NCBI GenBank assembly: GCA_052326605.1
Contig: JBKQMB010000029.1
Span: 35,001-99,000 of the forward strand
Origin: Bog-756 sp052326605
GTDB lineage: Bacteria > Actinomycetota > Acidimicrobiia > Acidimicrobiales > RAAP-2
Direction of reading: 5' to 3'
DNA length: 64,000 nucleotides
Part shown: positions 34,370 to 42,996 of the stretch, piece after piece
Layout: every line of letters begins with the position of its first letter
Position numbering within the stretch: position 1 is the first letter of the stretch
The notes under the pieces: model-generated
The model's input: the letters and a program-made list of their open reading frames with translations, nothing else
What the model was told of the DNA's origin: nothing
Databases searched by the model: none
Program-made: the position numbers and the translations under genes

Positions 34370-35041
34370 ATGAGAGCGGCGGCCCCCACCTTGCCGGACA
34401 GGGAGCCCCACCCGCCTTCCCTCGAGGCAACCCGGCGCCGGCTGAGCAAGCGGCAGGCCGAAGTGGTCATACAGCTGGTGCGGGCCACCGAGGAAGAGGT
34501 CGAGGCTGTCGGCTACACCGGGCTCACCGTGCGTAGCGTCGCCGGCCGCGCCGGAGTAGCGCCGGCCACCGCCTACAACTACTTCAGCTCCAAGGATCAT
34601 CTGCTGGCCGAGGTGCTCTGGAGGCGCATGGAGGCGCTGCCGCCGGTCGACACTACGTCGACCCATTCGATGTCGGAGTGCCTGCGCGACACGGTGCGGG
34701 CGATGGTGCTGATAACCGCCGAGAGCCCGGCACTCGTCGATGCGTGCACGGTGGCCTTGCTGAGCGCCAACCCTGAGGTCAAGCACCTCCGTGACCGGAT
34801 CGGTGCCCGCACCCATCGCCGGCTGGCACAGGCGTTGGGCCCCGGGGTGGGCCCCATGGTGGTGCGGGTGCTCGAGACCACCTACTCGGGGGCCCTGCTC
34901 ACCGCCGGCATCGGGCACATGTCCTTTTTGGACATCCCCGACTTCGTCGCCGAGGCCGCCCGGCTGATGGTGGGCGGGCCCATGGCCGGCGTGGCACCGT
35001 CGGACGCGTCGGCGCAGGCCCTGACAGAGAAGGGCCGATGA
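34370..35041 (+). CDS. TetR/AcrR-family repressor
   Basis: 223 residues: N-terminal HTH (VGYTGLTVRSVAGRAGVAPATAYNYFSSKDHLLAEVL) and a ligand-binding helical C-terminus with a large non-polar pocket region (MVVRVLETTYSGALLTAG). Its start is 21 bp after the DUF6125-like gene and its end overlaps the first P450 start by 4 bp (ATGA). It probably senses a substrate or intermediate of the cluster and controls both operons at the palindrome at 33586. M. tuberculosis has Rv0767c in the same place. Confidence 0.92.
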   Translation: MRAAAPTLPDREPHPPSLEATRRRLSKRQAEVVIQLVRATEEEVEAVGYTGLTVRSVAGRAGVAPATAYNYFSSKDHLLAEVLWRRMEALPPVDTTSTHSMSECLRDTVRAMVLITAESPALVDACTVALLSANPEVKHLRDRIGARTHRRLAQALGPGVGPMVVRVLETTYSGALLTAGIGHMSFLDIPDFVAEAARLMVGGPMAGVAPSDASAQALTEKGR

Positions 35042-36243
35042 GCACCGCCCCGTTCGGCGAACCGGTCGTCTTCAGTCCCTACTCCTACGAGATCCACGAG
35101 GACCCCTATCCGGTCTACGCCCGGCTCCGGGCCGAAGCGCCGGTCTACCGAAACGACGAGTTCGATTTCTGGGCACTGTCCCGCCACCACGACGTGCTGG
35201 CCGCATTCCGCAACGTCGACGCCTTCTCCAATGCATTCGGCGTCTCGCTCGACCCGAGCGCCTTTGGGCCCGACGCGCACAAGGTGATGTCGTTCCTCGC
35301 CATCGATCCCCCACGGCACACCCGGATGCGCGCGCTGGTGGGCAGGGGCTTCACCCCGTCGAAGGTCGCCCAGATGGAGGACCGGATCCGCCAGATCGCC
35401 CTCGAGCACCTCGAACCCGCACTCGATCGGGGCTCCTTCGACTTCATCGCCGACTTCGCCGGCAGGCTTCCCATGGACGTCATCTCCGAGTTGGTGGGCG
35501 TGCCACCAGTGGACCGGGCCGAATTGCGCCGACTGGCCGATCTCGTCGTCCACCGGGAGGACGGCGTCTTCGACGTCCCCCAGGCGGGGATGGATGCCGC
35601 CCTCACCCTGGTCGCCTACTACCAGGGCATGGTCGACGAGCGGCGGGCGGCGGCGAAGGACGACCTCACCTCGGCCCTGCTCGAGGCGGAGATCGACGGG
35701 GACAAGCTGACCGACGAGGAGATCGTCGCCTTCCTCTTCCTGATGGTGGTGGCCGGGAACGAGACGACCACGAAGCTGCTCGGCAACGCCTGGTACTGGG
35801 GGTGGCGCAACCCAGGCGAGGGGGTCAAACCGTTCTCCGACGCGGCCCGGGTGGCCGACTGGGTGGAGGAGACCCTGCGCTTCGACACATCGAGCCAGAT
35901 GGTCCTCCGGGTGACCCGCACGCCCCTCGAGATCCACGGACAGGCCATCCCCGAAGGGGGTCGGGTGCTGCTCCTCATCGGATCCGCCAATCGCGACGGA
36001 ACGGTGTTCCCCGATCCCGATCGCTACGACCTGGACCGCGACACCTCGCGCCTGGTCAGTTTCGGGAGCGGACGGCACTTCTGCATGGGCGCCCCGTTGG
36101 CCCGCCTGGAGGCACGGATCGGCCTCGGCGAACTGGTCGAGCGGGTGGCCTCCTACGACATCGACCCCGACGGCATCGAGCGCGTCCACTCGACGAACGT
36201 GCGGGGCCTGGCCACCATCCCCACCTCGGTCGAGCTCCGCTGA
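35038..36243 (+). CDS. Cytochrome P450 (CYP123-like)
   Basis: 401-residue bacterial class I P450. Oxygen-binding I-helix motif AGNETT (239-244), ExxR as ETLR (278-281), and heme loop FGSGRHFCMG with Cys349. Resemblance to CYP123 rests on position in the conserved cluster (next to SDR and CYP51), not on a search. Electrons likely come from the ferredoxin at 38425. Substrate unknown. The start overlaps the tetR stop, the stop overlaps the SDR start (TGATG). Confidence 0.92.
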   Translation: MSTAPFGEPVVFSPYSYEIHEDPYPVYARLRAEAPVYRNDEFDFWALSRHHDVLAAFRNVDAFSNAFGVSLDPSAFGPDAHKVMSFLAIDPPRHTRMRALVGRGFTPSKVAQMEDRIRQIALEHLEPALDRGSFDFIADFAGRLPMDVISELVGVPPVDRAELRRLADLVVHREDGVFDVPQAGMDAALTLVAYYQGMVDERRAAAKDDLTSALLEAEIDGDKLTDEEIVAFLFLMVVAGNETTTKLLGNAWYWGWRNPGEGVKPFSDAARVADWVEETLRFDTSSQMVLRVTRTPLEIHGQAIPEGGRVLLLIGSANRDGTVFPDPDRYDLDRDTSRLVSFGSGRHFCMGAPLARLEARIGLGELVERVASYDIDPDGIERVHSTNVRGLATIPTSVELR

Positions 36244-37043
36244 TGGCCCGATTCGAGCCCAGCCCGGATCGCCGCCCGGCCGTCGTCACCGGCGCCTCGT
36301 CCGGCATCGGCCAGGCCACGGCCCAGGCCTTGGCCGTGCTGGGCCACCCGGTGGTCCTCGGTGCCCGACGGGTGTCCATCTGTGAGGACACGGCCAAGGC
36401 GATCCGGGACGAGGGTGGTGACGCCTTCGCCGTCCACCTCGATCTGGCCGACAGCGACTCGGTCGAGCGGTTCGCCGAGGCGGCTGCCGAGACCCTCGGC
36501 ACCGTCGAGATCCTGGTGTCCAATGCGGCCCAGAACATGGCCGGCTCGGTGCTGGGGACGGGCACCGACGCCTTGGAAGGCGTGCTCGACGTCAACATCA
36601 TCGGGACCCACCGGCTGGTGCGCGCCCTGGCCCCGTCCATGATCGACCGCCGACGGGGCGACGTCGTGTTCGTCACCTCCGACGTGGCCGAACGACCCCG
36701 CCCGACCATGGCGGCGTATGTGACCTCCAAGTGGGGGCTCGAGGGCTATGTGCGGTCGCTCCAGATGGAGCTCGAGGGAACCGGGGTGCGAGCCACCATC
36801 GTGCGCCCCGGGCCCACAATCACCGGCATGGGCATGGACTGGGACCCGGACGTCACTGCCCAGGTCATCGACCAATGGGCGTTGTGGGGATTCGCTCGGC
36901 ACTCGAACTTCATGCGGCCCGCTGGGGTTGCCCAGGCCATCGTCGCCGTGGTGTCCCTGCCCCGTGGCACCCACGCCACGGTCATAGAACTGCAGCCGGA
37001 AGCACCGATCCAGCCACGCTCTGAGAACGAGGAGAGGATATGA
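36243..37043 (+). CDS. Short-chain dehydrogenase in the CYP51 operon
   Basis: 266-residue SDR: VVTGASSGIGQATAQALAVL cofactor loop, VSNAAQNMAGSVLG and catalytic AAYVTSKWGLEG (Tyr-x3-Lys; the Tyr-Val-Thr-Ser-Lys spacing is right). Start shares a base with the P450 stop (TGATG) and its end overlaps the CYP51 start by 4 bp. In M. tuberculosis Rv0765c has this position. It may oxidise or reduce a hydroxyl made by the P450s. Confidence 0.9.
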   Translation: MARFEPSPDRRPAVVTGASSGIGQATAQALAVLGHPVVLGARRVSICEDTAKAIRDEGGDAFAVHLDLADSDSVERFAEAAAETLGTVEILVSNAAQNMAGSVLGTGTDALEGVLDVNIIGTHRLVRALAPSMIDRRRGDVVFVTSDVAERPRPTMAAYVTSKWGLEGYVRSLQMELEGTGVRATIVRPGPTITGMGMDWDPDVTAQVIDQWALWGFARHSNFMRPAGVAQAIVAVVSLPRGTHATVIELQPEAPIQPRSENEERI

Positions 37044-38425
37044 CCACCGCCGTGGAACAACGGAGGCCACCGAGGGTCTCGGGTGGCGAGGGAGAGAACG
37101 GGCACCTCGAGGAGCTGAGGGTCGACCCGATCGCACTGCTGGAACGGGTCCATGTGGAGTGTGGCGACATCGGGATGTTCGGGCTGGGAGGCCGGGACGT
37201 TGTCCTGCTCAACGGGGCCGAGGCCAACGAGCTGTTCTTCCGCGCCCCCGAGGAGGTGCTCGATCAGGCAGAGGCATATCCCTTCATGACGCCGGTCTTC
37301 GGCGAGGGCGTGGTCTTCGATGCGTCACCGGAACGGCGGCGGGAAATGCTTCACAATCAGGCCCTTCGCGACAAGTTCATGCGGGGACACGCCGCCACCA
37401 TCGCCCGTGAGGTGGAGCAGATGGTGGCGAAGTGGGACGACCACGGGGAGATCGACCTGCTCGACTGGTTCGCCGAGCTGACCATCTACACGTCGTCGGC
37501 ATGCCTGATCGGCAAGCGGTTCCGGGACCAGCTGAACCGCCGGTTCGCCGAGCTGTATCACGACCTCGAGCGCGGCACCGATGCACTTGCCTTCGTCGAT
37601 CCCTATGCGCCCATCGAGAGCTTCCGACGACGCGACGCCGCTCGCGTCGAACTCGTCGCCCTGGTGCAGGAGATCATGGATGGACGCCTTGCCGCTGGTC
37701 CACCTTCCGACGCCGATCGGGATCTCCTCGACGTTCTGATGTCTGTCCGCGACGAGGACGGCAGCCTGCGCTTCACCGCGGACCAGGTCACCGGGATGTT
37801 CATCTCGATGATGTTCGCCGGCCACCACACGACGTCCACCACCGCGTCGTGGATGATCATCGAATTGCTGGCACACCCCGAGGAGCACCAACGCGTCGTC
37901 GCCGAGCTCGACCAGTTGTACGCCAACGGAGAGGAGGTCAGCTACCAGGCGTTGCGCGAGATGCCGTGGCTCGAAGCGTCGCTGAAGGAGACGCTGCGGA
38001 TGCACCCGCCGCTCATCCTGTTGCTGCGAGTGGCGAAGGAAGACGTCCGGTTCCGGGAGTTCACCATCCTCGCCGGCGAGATGGTCGGCGCGTCACCCTG
38101 GGTCTCGAACCGGATTCCGGAGGACTTCGCAGACGCCGGACGGTTCGACCCGTCGCGCTACCTCGAGCCACGCGAAGAGGACAGGGCAAACCCCTGGACG
38201 TGGATCCCCTTCGGCGCCGGACGCCACCGCTGCGTCGGCTCGGCCTTCGCCCTGATGCAGCTGAAGGCCATCTTCTCGGTCCTCCTCGAGGACTGGGCGT
38301 TCGAGTTGGCCCAGCCGCCGGACACCTATCAGGCCGACCTGTCCAAGATGGTGATCCAACTGCGGCAGCCCTGCGTGGTCCGCTACCGCCGAAGGGACCG
38401 GTCCGCCGAAGGGATCCGGTCCTGA
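37040..38425 (+). CDS. cyp51: Cytochrome P450 CYP51 (sterol 14-alpha-demethylase family)
   Basis: 461 residues. Both CYP51 hallmark motifs are present: substrate-recognition segment YPFMTPVFGEGVVFD (80-94) and GHHTT (261-265) in the I helix. ExxR is ETLR (317-320) and the heme ligand is Cys398 in FGAGRHRCVG. Large stretches match the M. tuberculosis CYP51 I remember (e.g. PRVSGG near the start and ERGTDALAFVDPY). CYP51 normally removes the 14-alpha-methyl of lanosterol-type sterols by three oxidations. No sterol-synthesis genes (squalene epoxidase, oxidosqualene cyclase) are in the window. Confidence 0.95.
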   Translation: MTTAVEQRRPPRVSGGEGENGHLEELRVDPIALLERVHVECGDIGMFGLGGRDVVLLNGAEANELFFRAPEEVLDQAEAYPFMTPVFGEGVVFDASPERRREMLHNQALRDKFMRGHAATIAREVEQMVAKWDDHGEIDLLDWFAELTIYTSSACLIGKRFRDQLNRRFAELYHDLERGTDALAFVDPYAPIESFRRRDAARVELVALVQEIMDGRLAAGPPSDADRDLLDVLMSVRDEDGSLRFTADQVTGMFISMMFAGHHTTSTTASWMIIELLAHPEEHQRVVAELDQLYANGEEVSYQALREMPWLEASLKETLRMHPPLILLLRVAKEDVRFREFTILAGEMVGASPWVSNRIPEDFADAGRFDPSRYLEPREEDRANPWTWIPFGAGRHRCVGSAFALMQLKAIFSVLLEDWAFELAQPPDTYQADLSKMVIQLRQPCVVRYRRRDRSAEGIRS

Positions 38426-38622
38426 TGCGCGTCACCGTCGACCTCGATCTGTGCCAGGGTCACGGCGTCTGTGAATCCGAGGAGCCATCCGTGTTCGAGT
38501 TGGGCAAGCACGAGCAGGTGACCATCCTGGTCGAGCGCCCGTCCGAAGAGCTCCGCTCCCAGGTACAGGCAGCGGTCCGCTACTGCCCCACGTCAGCACT
38601 GCGAATCGTCGAGGAGGAGTGA
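38425..38622 (+). CDS. 3Fe-4S ferredoxin, P450 redox partner
   Basis: 65-residue ferredoxin with Cys10, Cys16 (CQGHGVC) and Cys54 in YCPTSAL, the three-cysteine pattern of [3Fe-4S] P450 ferredoxins; the residue replacing the fourth Cys is His13. Start shares a base with the CYP51 stop (TGATG), so translation is coupled. It should carry electrons to CYP51 and the first P450. Equivalent to Rv0763c in M. tuberculosis. No ferredoxin reductase gene is nearby. Confidence 0.94.
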   Translation: MRVTVDLDLCQGHGVCESEEPSVFELGKHEQVTILVERPSEELRSQVQAAVRYCPTSALRIVEEE

Positions 38623-38625
38623 TCC

Positions 38626-39186
38626 ATGCCGTCGTTCCCGCGCAGTGAGCTCGAGGAGATGATGCAGCGCTGGCTGGACCTCAACCAGCGCTGCGAGGGG
38701 CAGCTCGACTGGCTCCCACTGGCCGACATGTACACCGAGGACGCCACCTACGGGTGGAACGTCGGGCCCAACGACGAGTTCATGGCGGTCGGCCGCGACG
38801 AGATCCGCGAGTACGCCGTCGGCTACGAGATGGAGGGCCTGGGTGGGTGGAGCTATCCGTACCAGCGGATACTGATCGATGAGACCCAGGGGGAGATCCT
38901 CGGCCTGTGGAAGCAGGTGGCCGACGCCACCAGACCGGACGGCAGCCACTACGAGATCGCCGGACTCGGGGGGAGCTGGTTCCGATACGCCGGCAACTAC
39001 CAGTGGGGCTGGCAGCGCGACTTCTTCGACGTCGGCAACGCCACCGCCACGTTCATCGAGATGATCGATGCGGGGGCCCTGAGCCCCGGCATGCAGAAGC
39101 GCATCGAGCGGGCGGCGGCAGGCGGCAGGCAGCCGGGGCACTACCCGGTGGGCCAGGCCCCGGTGGGTCTCTGGGAGGGAGCGTAG
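38626..39186 (+). CDS. NTF2/SnoaL-like protein
   Basis: 186-residue protein of the NTF2-like alpha+beta cone fold: LADMYTEDATYGWNVGPNDE, then DEIREYAVGYEMEGLGGW and YEIAGLGGSWFRYAGNYQW. Ketosteroid isomerases and related polyketide/steroid enzymes share this fold, consistent with a cluster acting on steroids. It starts 3 bp after the ferredoxin stop, so it is the last gene of the operon. Whether it is an isomerase, hydratase or binding protein cannot be told; the catalytic Asp of steroid isomerase was not identified. Confidence 0.82.
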   Translation: MPSFPRSELEEMMQRWLDLNQRCEGQLDWLPLADMYTEDATYGWNVGPNDEFMAVGRDEIREYAVGYEMEGLGGWSYPYQRILIDETQGEILGLWKQVADATRPDGSHYEIAGLGGSWFRYAGNYQWGWQRDFFDVGNATATFIEMIDAGALSPGMQKRIERAAAGGRQPGHYPVGQAPVGLWEGA

Positions 39187-39293
39187 CGACCAGGGGCACG
39201 CCGCGGCATGCTGGCGGCATGGGCCGGGCGCCGCGTCCGGCACCGTCCCCACCGGATGTCGGTGCACCCGGTCGGGGCCGGCGTAGGTTGTCG

Positions 39294-39653
39294 GTGGTGC
39301 CGGAACCACCCGCGGCTCCCGTCGAAGACCTGCGGCGAATGCACGAAGCCCAGACACTCCTGATGGCCGCCGTCGGGTCGCTGACCGACCGACAGGTCGC
39401 CCGGGCCACCCATCTGCCGGGCTGGACGGTGGGACACGTGCTCACCCACGTGGCACACAATGCCGACAGCCACCGCCGACGGGCCGAGGCGGCGGTGACC
39501 GGCGACGTCATCGACCGGTACCCGGGAGGGCCCAAGGGGAGGGCCGCAGACATCGGAGCCGGCCCTCGTCTCCCCGAGGGAGCGGTGCTTCCCGCACGGG
39601 GTGCGCTCGACGACCGTGAGGAGCTGGCCTGGCTCTACGGGCGGGTGCGCTGA
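39294..39653 (+). CDS. Truncated maleylpyruvate-isomerase/DinB-like protein
   Basis: About 119 residues with the start of the mycothiol-dependent maleylpyruvate isomerase N-terminal domain (LMAAVGSLTDRQVARATHLPG, then VGHVLTHVAHNADSHRRR with the metal-binding His). After DIGAG the sequence turns into non-family, Arg-rich residues and ends, while the usual protein is about 220-270 residues. So the 3' half is missing or frameshifted. Starts GTG 39294 or 39297. Probably a remnant. Confidence 0.55.
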   Translation: MVPEPPAAPVEDLRRMHEAQTLLMAAVGSLTDRQVARATHLPGWTVGHVLTHVAHNADSHRRRAEAAVTGDVIDRYPGGPKGRAADIGAGPRLPEGAVLPARGALDDREELAWLYGRVR

Positions 39654-39729
39654 GACGACTTGGCGGAGCTGGCTCCGTGGCAGTGAGCACAGCGGGGGCG
39701 TCCGCCGGCCCGATGGACGGGCGTCCGCA

Positions 39730-41016
39730 GTGACGATCGCCGACGGCCTCGGGCTGCTCATCGCCATCGTGGTCATCGCCACCATCGCCGACCGGCTCCG
39801 CATCGCCTACCCGATCCTGTTGGTCATCGCCGGCGTGGTGATCGCGCTCCTGCCCGTCCAGCACCGGGTCGAGCTGCAGCCCGACTGGGTCCTCCTGGCC
39901 TTCCTGCCCCCGCTGATCTACGACGCGTCCCTCGACACGTCGGCCCGCGAGCTGCGCAACCACTGGCGGCCGGTTCTGCTGCTGGCAGTGGGGCTGGTGG
40001 CCGCCACCATGGTGGCGGTGGCCGTGGTCGTCCACTCCCTGGTCGAGGGGATGGGCTGGGCGGTGGCCTTCGCGCTCGGCGCCACCGTGCCGCCGCCCGA
40101 CTCGGTCGCCACCGGCCTCTACTTCGGACGCTTCGGCTCGGGCTCGTTGACCGCAGCGGCCCGTCTGCAGCAGCGGGAGATCTGAGACCTGATCGTCTTT
40201 CTGCTGACCGGCGTGTCCTTCCTCCTGGTCGGCCTCGAGCTGCGACCGATCCTCGACACGCTGACCAACCGCGATTCCGGATCCTTGGTCATCGAGGCCT
40301 TCGCGGTGGTCGCCACGGTGAACGTGGTGCGGATGGTGTGGATGTTCGGGGCGGTGGCCCTGCCCGGCGGAAAGCGGCTGTTCAGCGCCTATCAGGGTGT
40401 CGCCGCGTCGTGGCGGGAGACCACCGTGGTCGGATGGGCAGGCATGCGTGGCGCGGTGAGCCTGGCTGCCGCCCTGGCCCTGCCCCAGTCGTTCCCGCAC
40501 CGGGATCTCCTGGTGTTCCTCACCTTCGCGGTGATCGTGGCCGCACTCCTCGGCCAGGGCCTGACCCTCCCCCCGCTCATCCGCCGGCTGGGCCTGGTGA
40601 CCCGCGACGAGCAGGACGCGATGCTGGTGGCCGAGGCGCGGCGCCGACTGACGGTGATCGCCCTGTCCGAGATCGACGGGTTCTCGCGGGACGAGCGCTT
40701 CCCACCTGAGGTGGTGCAGCGAGTTCGGGCCGGCTACGACTCCCAGCTGGCCCGCATCGACCTCAGACTGGAGATGATCAGGTCCAACGGCACCGGGGAG
40801 GATCCGACCGGCTCCTCGGACGGCTACGTGGAGGACGGCGGCCCGCAGTCGGACCCCGCGGCCCTCCTGCGGGCCGAGCGTGAGATCCGCCGCCTGGTCA
40901 TCGGGGCGGAACGTGTCGAGCTCGACCACCTGCTGAACCAGCGCAGGGTCTCCAAGCGGGTGGCCGACGGGGTACGCGTCGCGCTCGACGTCGACGAGAC
41001 CACCATGCGCCCCTGA
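39730..41016 (+). pseudogene. Na+/H+ antiporter (NhaP/CPA1 type) with deletion and in-frame TGA
   Basis: From GTG 39730 the frame encodes CPA1 helices (LIAIVVIATIADRLRIAYPI, LPPLIYDASLDTSARELR) up to GATVPPPDSVA, then jumps straight to a late segment (TGLYFGRFGSGSLTAAARLQ), lacking about 120 codons that include the ion-binding ND-type helix. It then reads TGA at 40183-40185 where the family has Trp (ARLQxREIWD...), after which the same frame continues (DLIVFLLTGVSFLLVGLEL) to a normal cytoplasmic tail ending at 41016. One stop plus one in-frame deletion: pseudogene. Confidence 0.8.
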
Positions 41017-41050
41017 TCGGAGCGCGGTCACGACGGCTACCGTCTCACGG

Positions 41051-41401
41051 ATGGCAACTCTCGATCAGGTGCGGAAGCTGGCCCTGGCCCTGCCGGAGGT
41101 CACCGAGCAGGACCACCAGGGGATGAGCTCGTTCCGGGTGCGAGGGAAGATCTTCGCCACGGTGCCCGACCACGACCACGTTCGGATCATGGTCGGCGAA
41201 CCCGAGATCCTGGCGGCGGTTGCAGGACACCCGGCCTGGTGCGAAGAGCTCTACTGGGGGCGACGGTTGGCTTGCGTGGTGGTGGAGTTCGGGTCCGCGA
41301 CTCGTGAACTGCTGCGGGAGCTCCTCACCGAGGCATGGCTTCGAAAGGCCCCCACGTCGTTGGCCCGTGATCTCCCGCCACCACGTTCGCATCGAGGTTG
41401 A
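41051..41401 (+). CDS. YjbR/MmcQ-like protein
   Basis: 116-residue small protein of the MmcQ/YjbR family (LDQVRKLALALPEVTEQDHQG, then SFRVRGKIFATVPDHD). Members adopt a CyaY-like or double-psi fold and are suspected DNA-binding; role unknown. The C-terminus (PPPRSHRG) is non-conserved. It begins 34 bp after the antiporter remnant and 30 bp before the CoA-transferase gene. Family call secure; function open. Confidence 0.8.
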   Translation: MATLDQVRKLALALPEVTEQDHQGMSSFRVRGKIFATVPDHDHVRIMVGEPEILAAVAGHPAWCEELYWGRRLACVVVEFGSATRELLRELLTEAWLRKAPTSLARDLPPPRSHRG

Positions 41402-41431
41402 CGGCAGTTCGTACGGGGCCGAGATGGAGCC

Positions 41432-42817
41432 ATGACCGAGGTCGGGCGGGAGCTTCTGACCGAGTTCCAAGGGGCGCTCGGCACTGCCGTCCCCTCCCCA
41501 CCGGTCACCCTGTCGGACGGCGGGTCCCTCCGCTCGGTCTTCGCCGTGAGTGACCTGGCCCAATCCTCCGTGGCCGCCGCCGGGGCCTCGCTGGCTTCGC
41601 TGGTCGCGCTGGGCACCGGTGGTGATCCGCCGGACGTGACCGTCGACCGGGATCTGGCGTCTGCCTGGTTCCGGGCCTCGATCAGGCCGCAGGGTTGGGA
41701 TCTGCCATCCGCCTGGGACTCTGTGGCCGGGAACTACGCCACCGATGACGGGTGGGTCAGACTGCACACCAACGCCCCCCATCATCGAGCCGCCGCCATG
41801 GGTGTGCTCGGAGTCCCAGAGGGCCGTGCGGCGGTGGCGGAAGCCGTGGGCTCCTGGTCGGCCGAGGAGTTGGAGACCGCGGTCGTCGCCGCCGGCGGGG
41901 CGGCGGCAGCCATGCGCTCTCTCGACGACTGGAAACGTCATCCCCAGGGTCGGGCGGTCGCAGACGAGCCTCTCGTGCACATGGATCGGACGTCGGCCGC
42001 CGACGGTCCCGAGGCCCATTTCGGTCTGGGAGACCGGCCCCTCGACGGGCTCCGGGTGCTCGACCTCACCCGGGTGCTGGCCGGGCCGGTGGCCACCAGG
42101 CTGCTCGCCGGATGGGGGGCCGAGGTACTGAGGATCGACCCGCCCGATTGGGATGAGCCTGCGATCACCCCCGAGGTCACCCTGGGCAAGCGTTGTGCCC
42201 GCCTCGATCTGCGTATGTCCGAGGGAAGGGACCGCTTCCTCGAGCTGCTCCGGTCCGCCGATGTGCTCGTCCACGGATACCGCTCCGGTGCGCTCCACCG
42301 CCTCGGCCTCGGCGACGACGTGCGCGACGACGTGCGCCCCGGATTGATCGATGTGAGCCTCGACGCCTACGGGTGGACCGGCCCGTGGGCAGGGCGCCGT
42401 GGGTTCGACAGTCTGGTCCAGATGAGCTCGGGAATCGCCGATGCGGGTCGACGGGCGGTCGGCGAGGAACGGCCGATACCACTACCCGTGCAGGCACTCG
42501 ACCATGCGACTGGGTATCTGCTGGCGGCCTCAGCTGTCACGGGTCTCGCTCTGCGGCAGGCCGGTGGTGCCGGCAGCCGGTGGCGTACCTCGTTGGCGCG
42601 CATGGCCGGGGTGCTCATCGGAGCCGGGATCCTCTCGGAGCCGGGCGAAGCCGGCGACGAGCCGGCATCGCCCCGACCAGGTGATGCCCTCGAGCGGACC
42701 TCGTGGGGGGAGGCGCGCCGCATCGGTCCTCCACTGGTGGTGGACGGGGCACCCCTACACTGGTCGCTTCCCTCTCGGACGCTCGGCTCGGACCAGGCCC
42801 GTTGGCAGGATCGATGA
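41432..42817 (+). CDS. CoA-transferase family III (CaiB/BaiF) protein
   Basis: 461 residues with the class III CoA-transferase motif DGLRVLDLTRVLAGPVATRLLAGWGAEVLRID at about 204-235. The sugar-like repeat of glycines follows (LVQMSSGIAD) and a C-terminal part. An N-terminal extension of about 200 residues of a second, degenerate half precedes it. These enzymes swap CoA between carboxylic acids via an aspartyl anhydride; here a nucleophile Asp is not obvious. Its stop overlaps an ATG at 42814 that continues towards the methyltransferase. Confidence 0.82.
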   Translation: MTEVGRELLTEFQGALGTAVPSPPVTLSDGGSLRSVFAVSDLAQSSVAAAGASLASLVALGTGGDPPDVTVDRDLASAWFRASIRPQGWDLPSAWDSVAGNYATDDGWVRLHTNAPHHRAAAMGVLGVPEGRAAVAEAVGSWSAEELETAVVAAGGAAAAMRSLDDWKRHPQGRAVADEPLVHMDRTSAADGPEAHFGLGDRPLDGLRVLDLTRVLAGPVATRLLAGWGAEVLRIDPPDWDEPAITPEVTLGKRCARLDLRMSEGRDRFLELLRSADVLVHGYRSGALHRLGLGDDVRDDVRPGLIDVSLDAYGWTGPWAGRRGFDSLVQMSSGIADAGRRAVGEERPIPLPVQALDHATGYLLAASAVTGLALRQAGGAGSRWRTSLARMAGVLIGAGILSEPGEAGDEPASPRPGDALERTSWGEARRIGPPLVVDGAPLHWSLPSRTLGSDQARWQDR

Positions 42818-42903
42818 CGCCCAGTCGACCGACGGCGTCCGCGCCGAGGGTCGCCCGACCGACGTGGGCGGGCAGGGCGCCCTCCCGCCGGGACGCCCGC
42901 GTC

Positions 42904-42937
42904 CTGTGCTCTGTGCTCTGTGCTCTGTGCTCTGTGC
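42904..42937. repeat. heptamer tandem repeat, CTGTGCT x5 (last copy 6/7)
   Basis: Five head-to-tail copies of a 7-base unit lie 60 bp upstream of the methyltransferase start at 42997. They lie inside an open frame that begins at ATG 42814, overlapping the CoA-transferase stop (ATGA), and runs on into the methyltransferase. A change of copy number is not a multiple of three, so it would break that longer frame. Confidence 0.9.
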
Positions 42938-42996
42938 AATCCTGGACCTCGCTGCGCCGACACCCATGGGCCGAGCGAGAACCAGAGAGGTACTGC

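Noticed and set aside
40183..40185. Selenocysteine or recoding at the antiporter TGA
   Set aside because: The family residue is Trp, no SECIS-like hairpin follows and the ion-binding core is deleted anyway.
42904..42937. CRISPR array
   Set aside because: Units are 7 bp with no spacers, so a simple tandem repeat.
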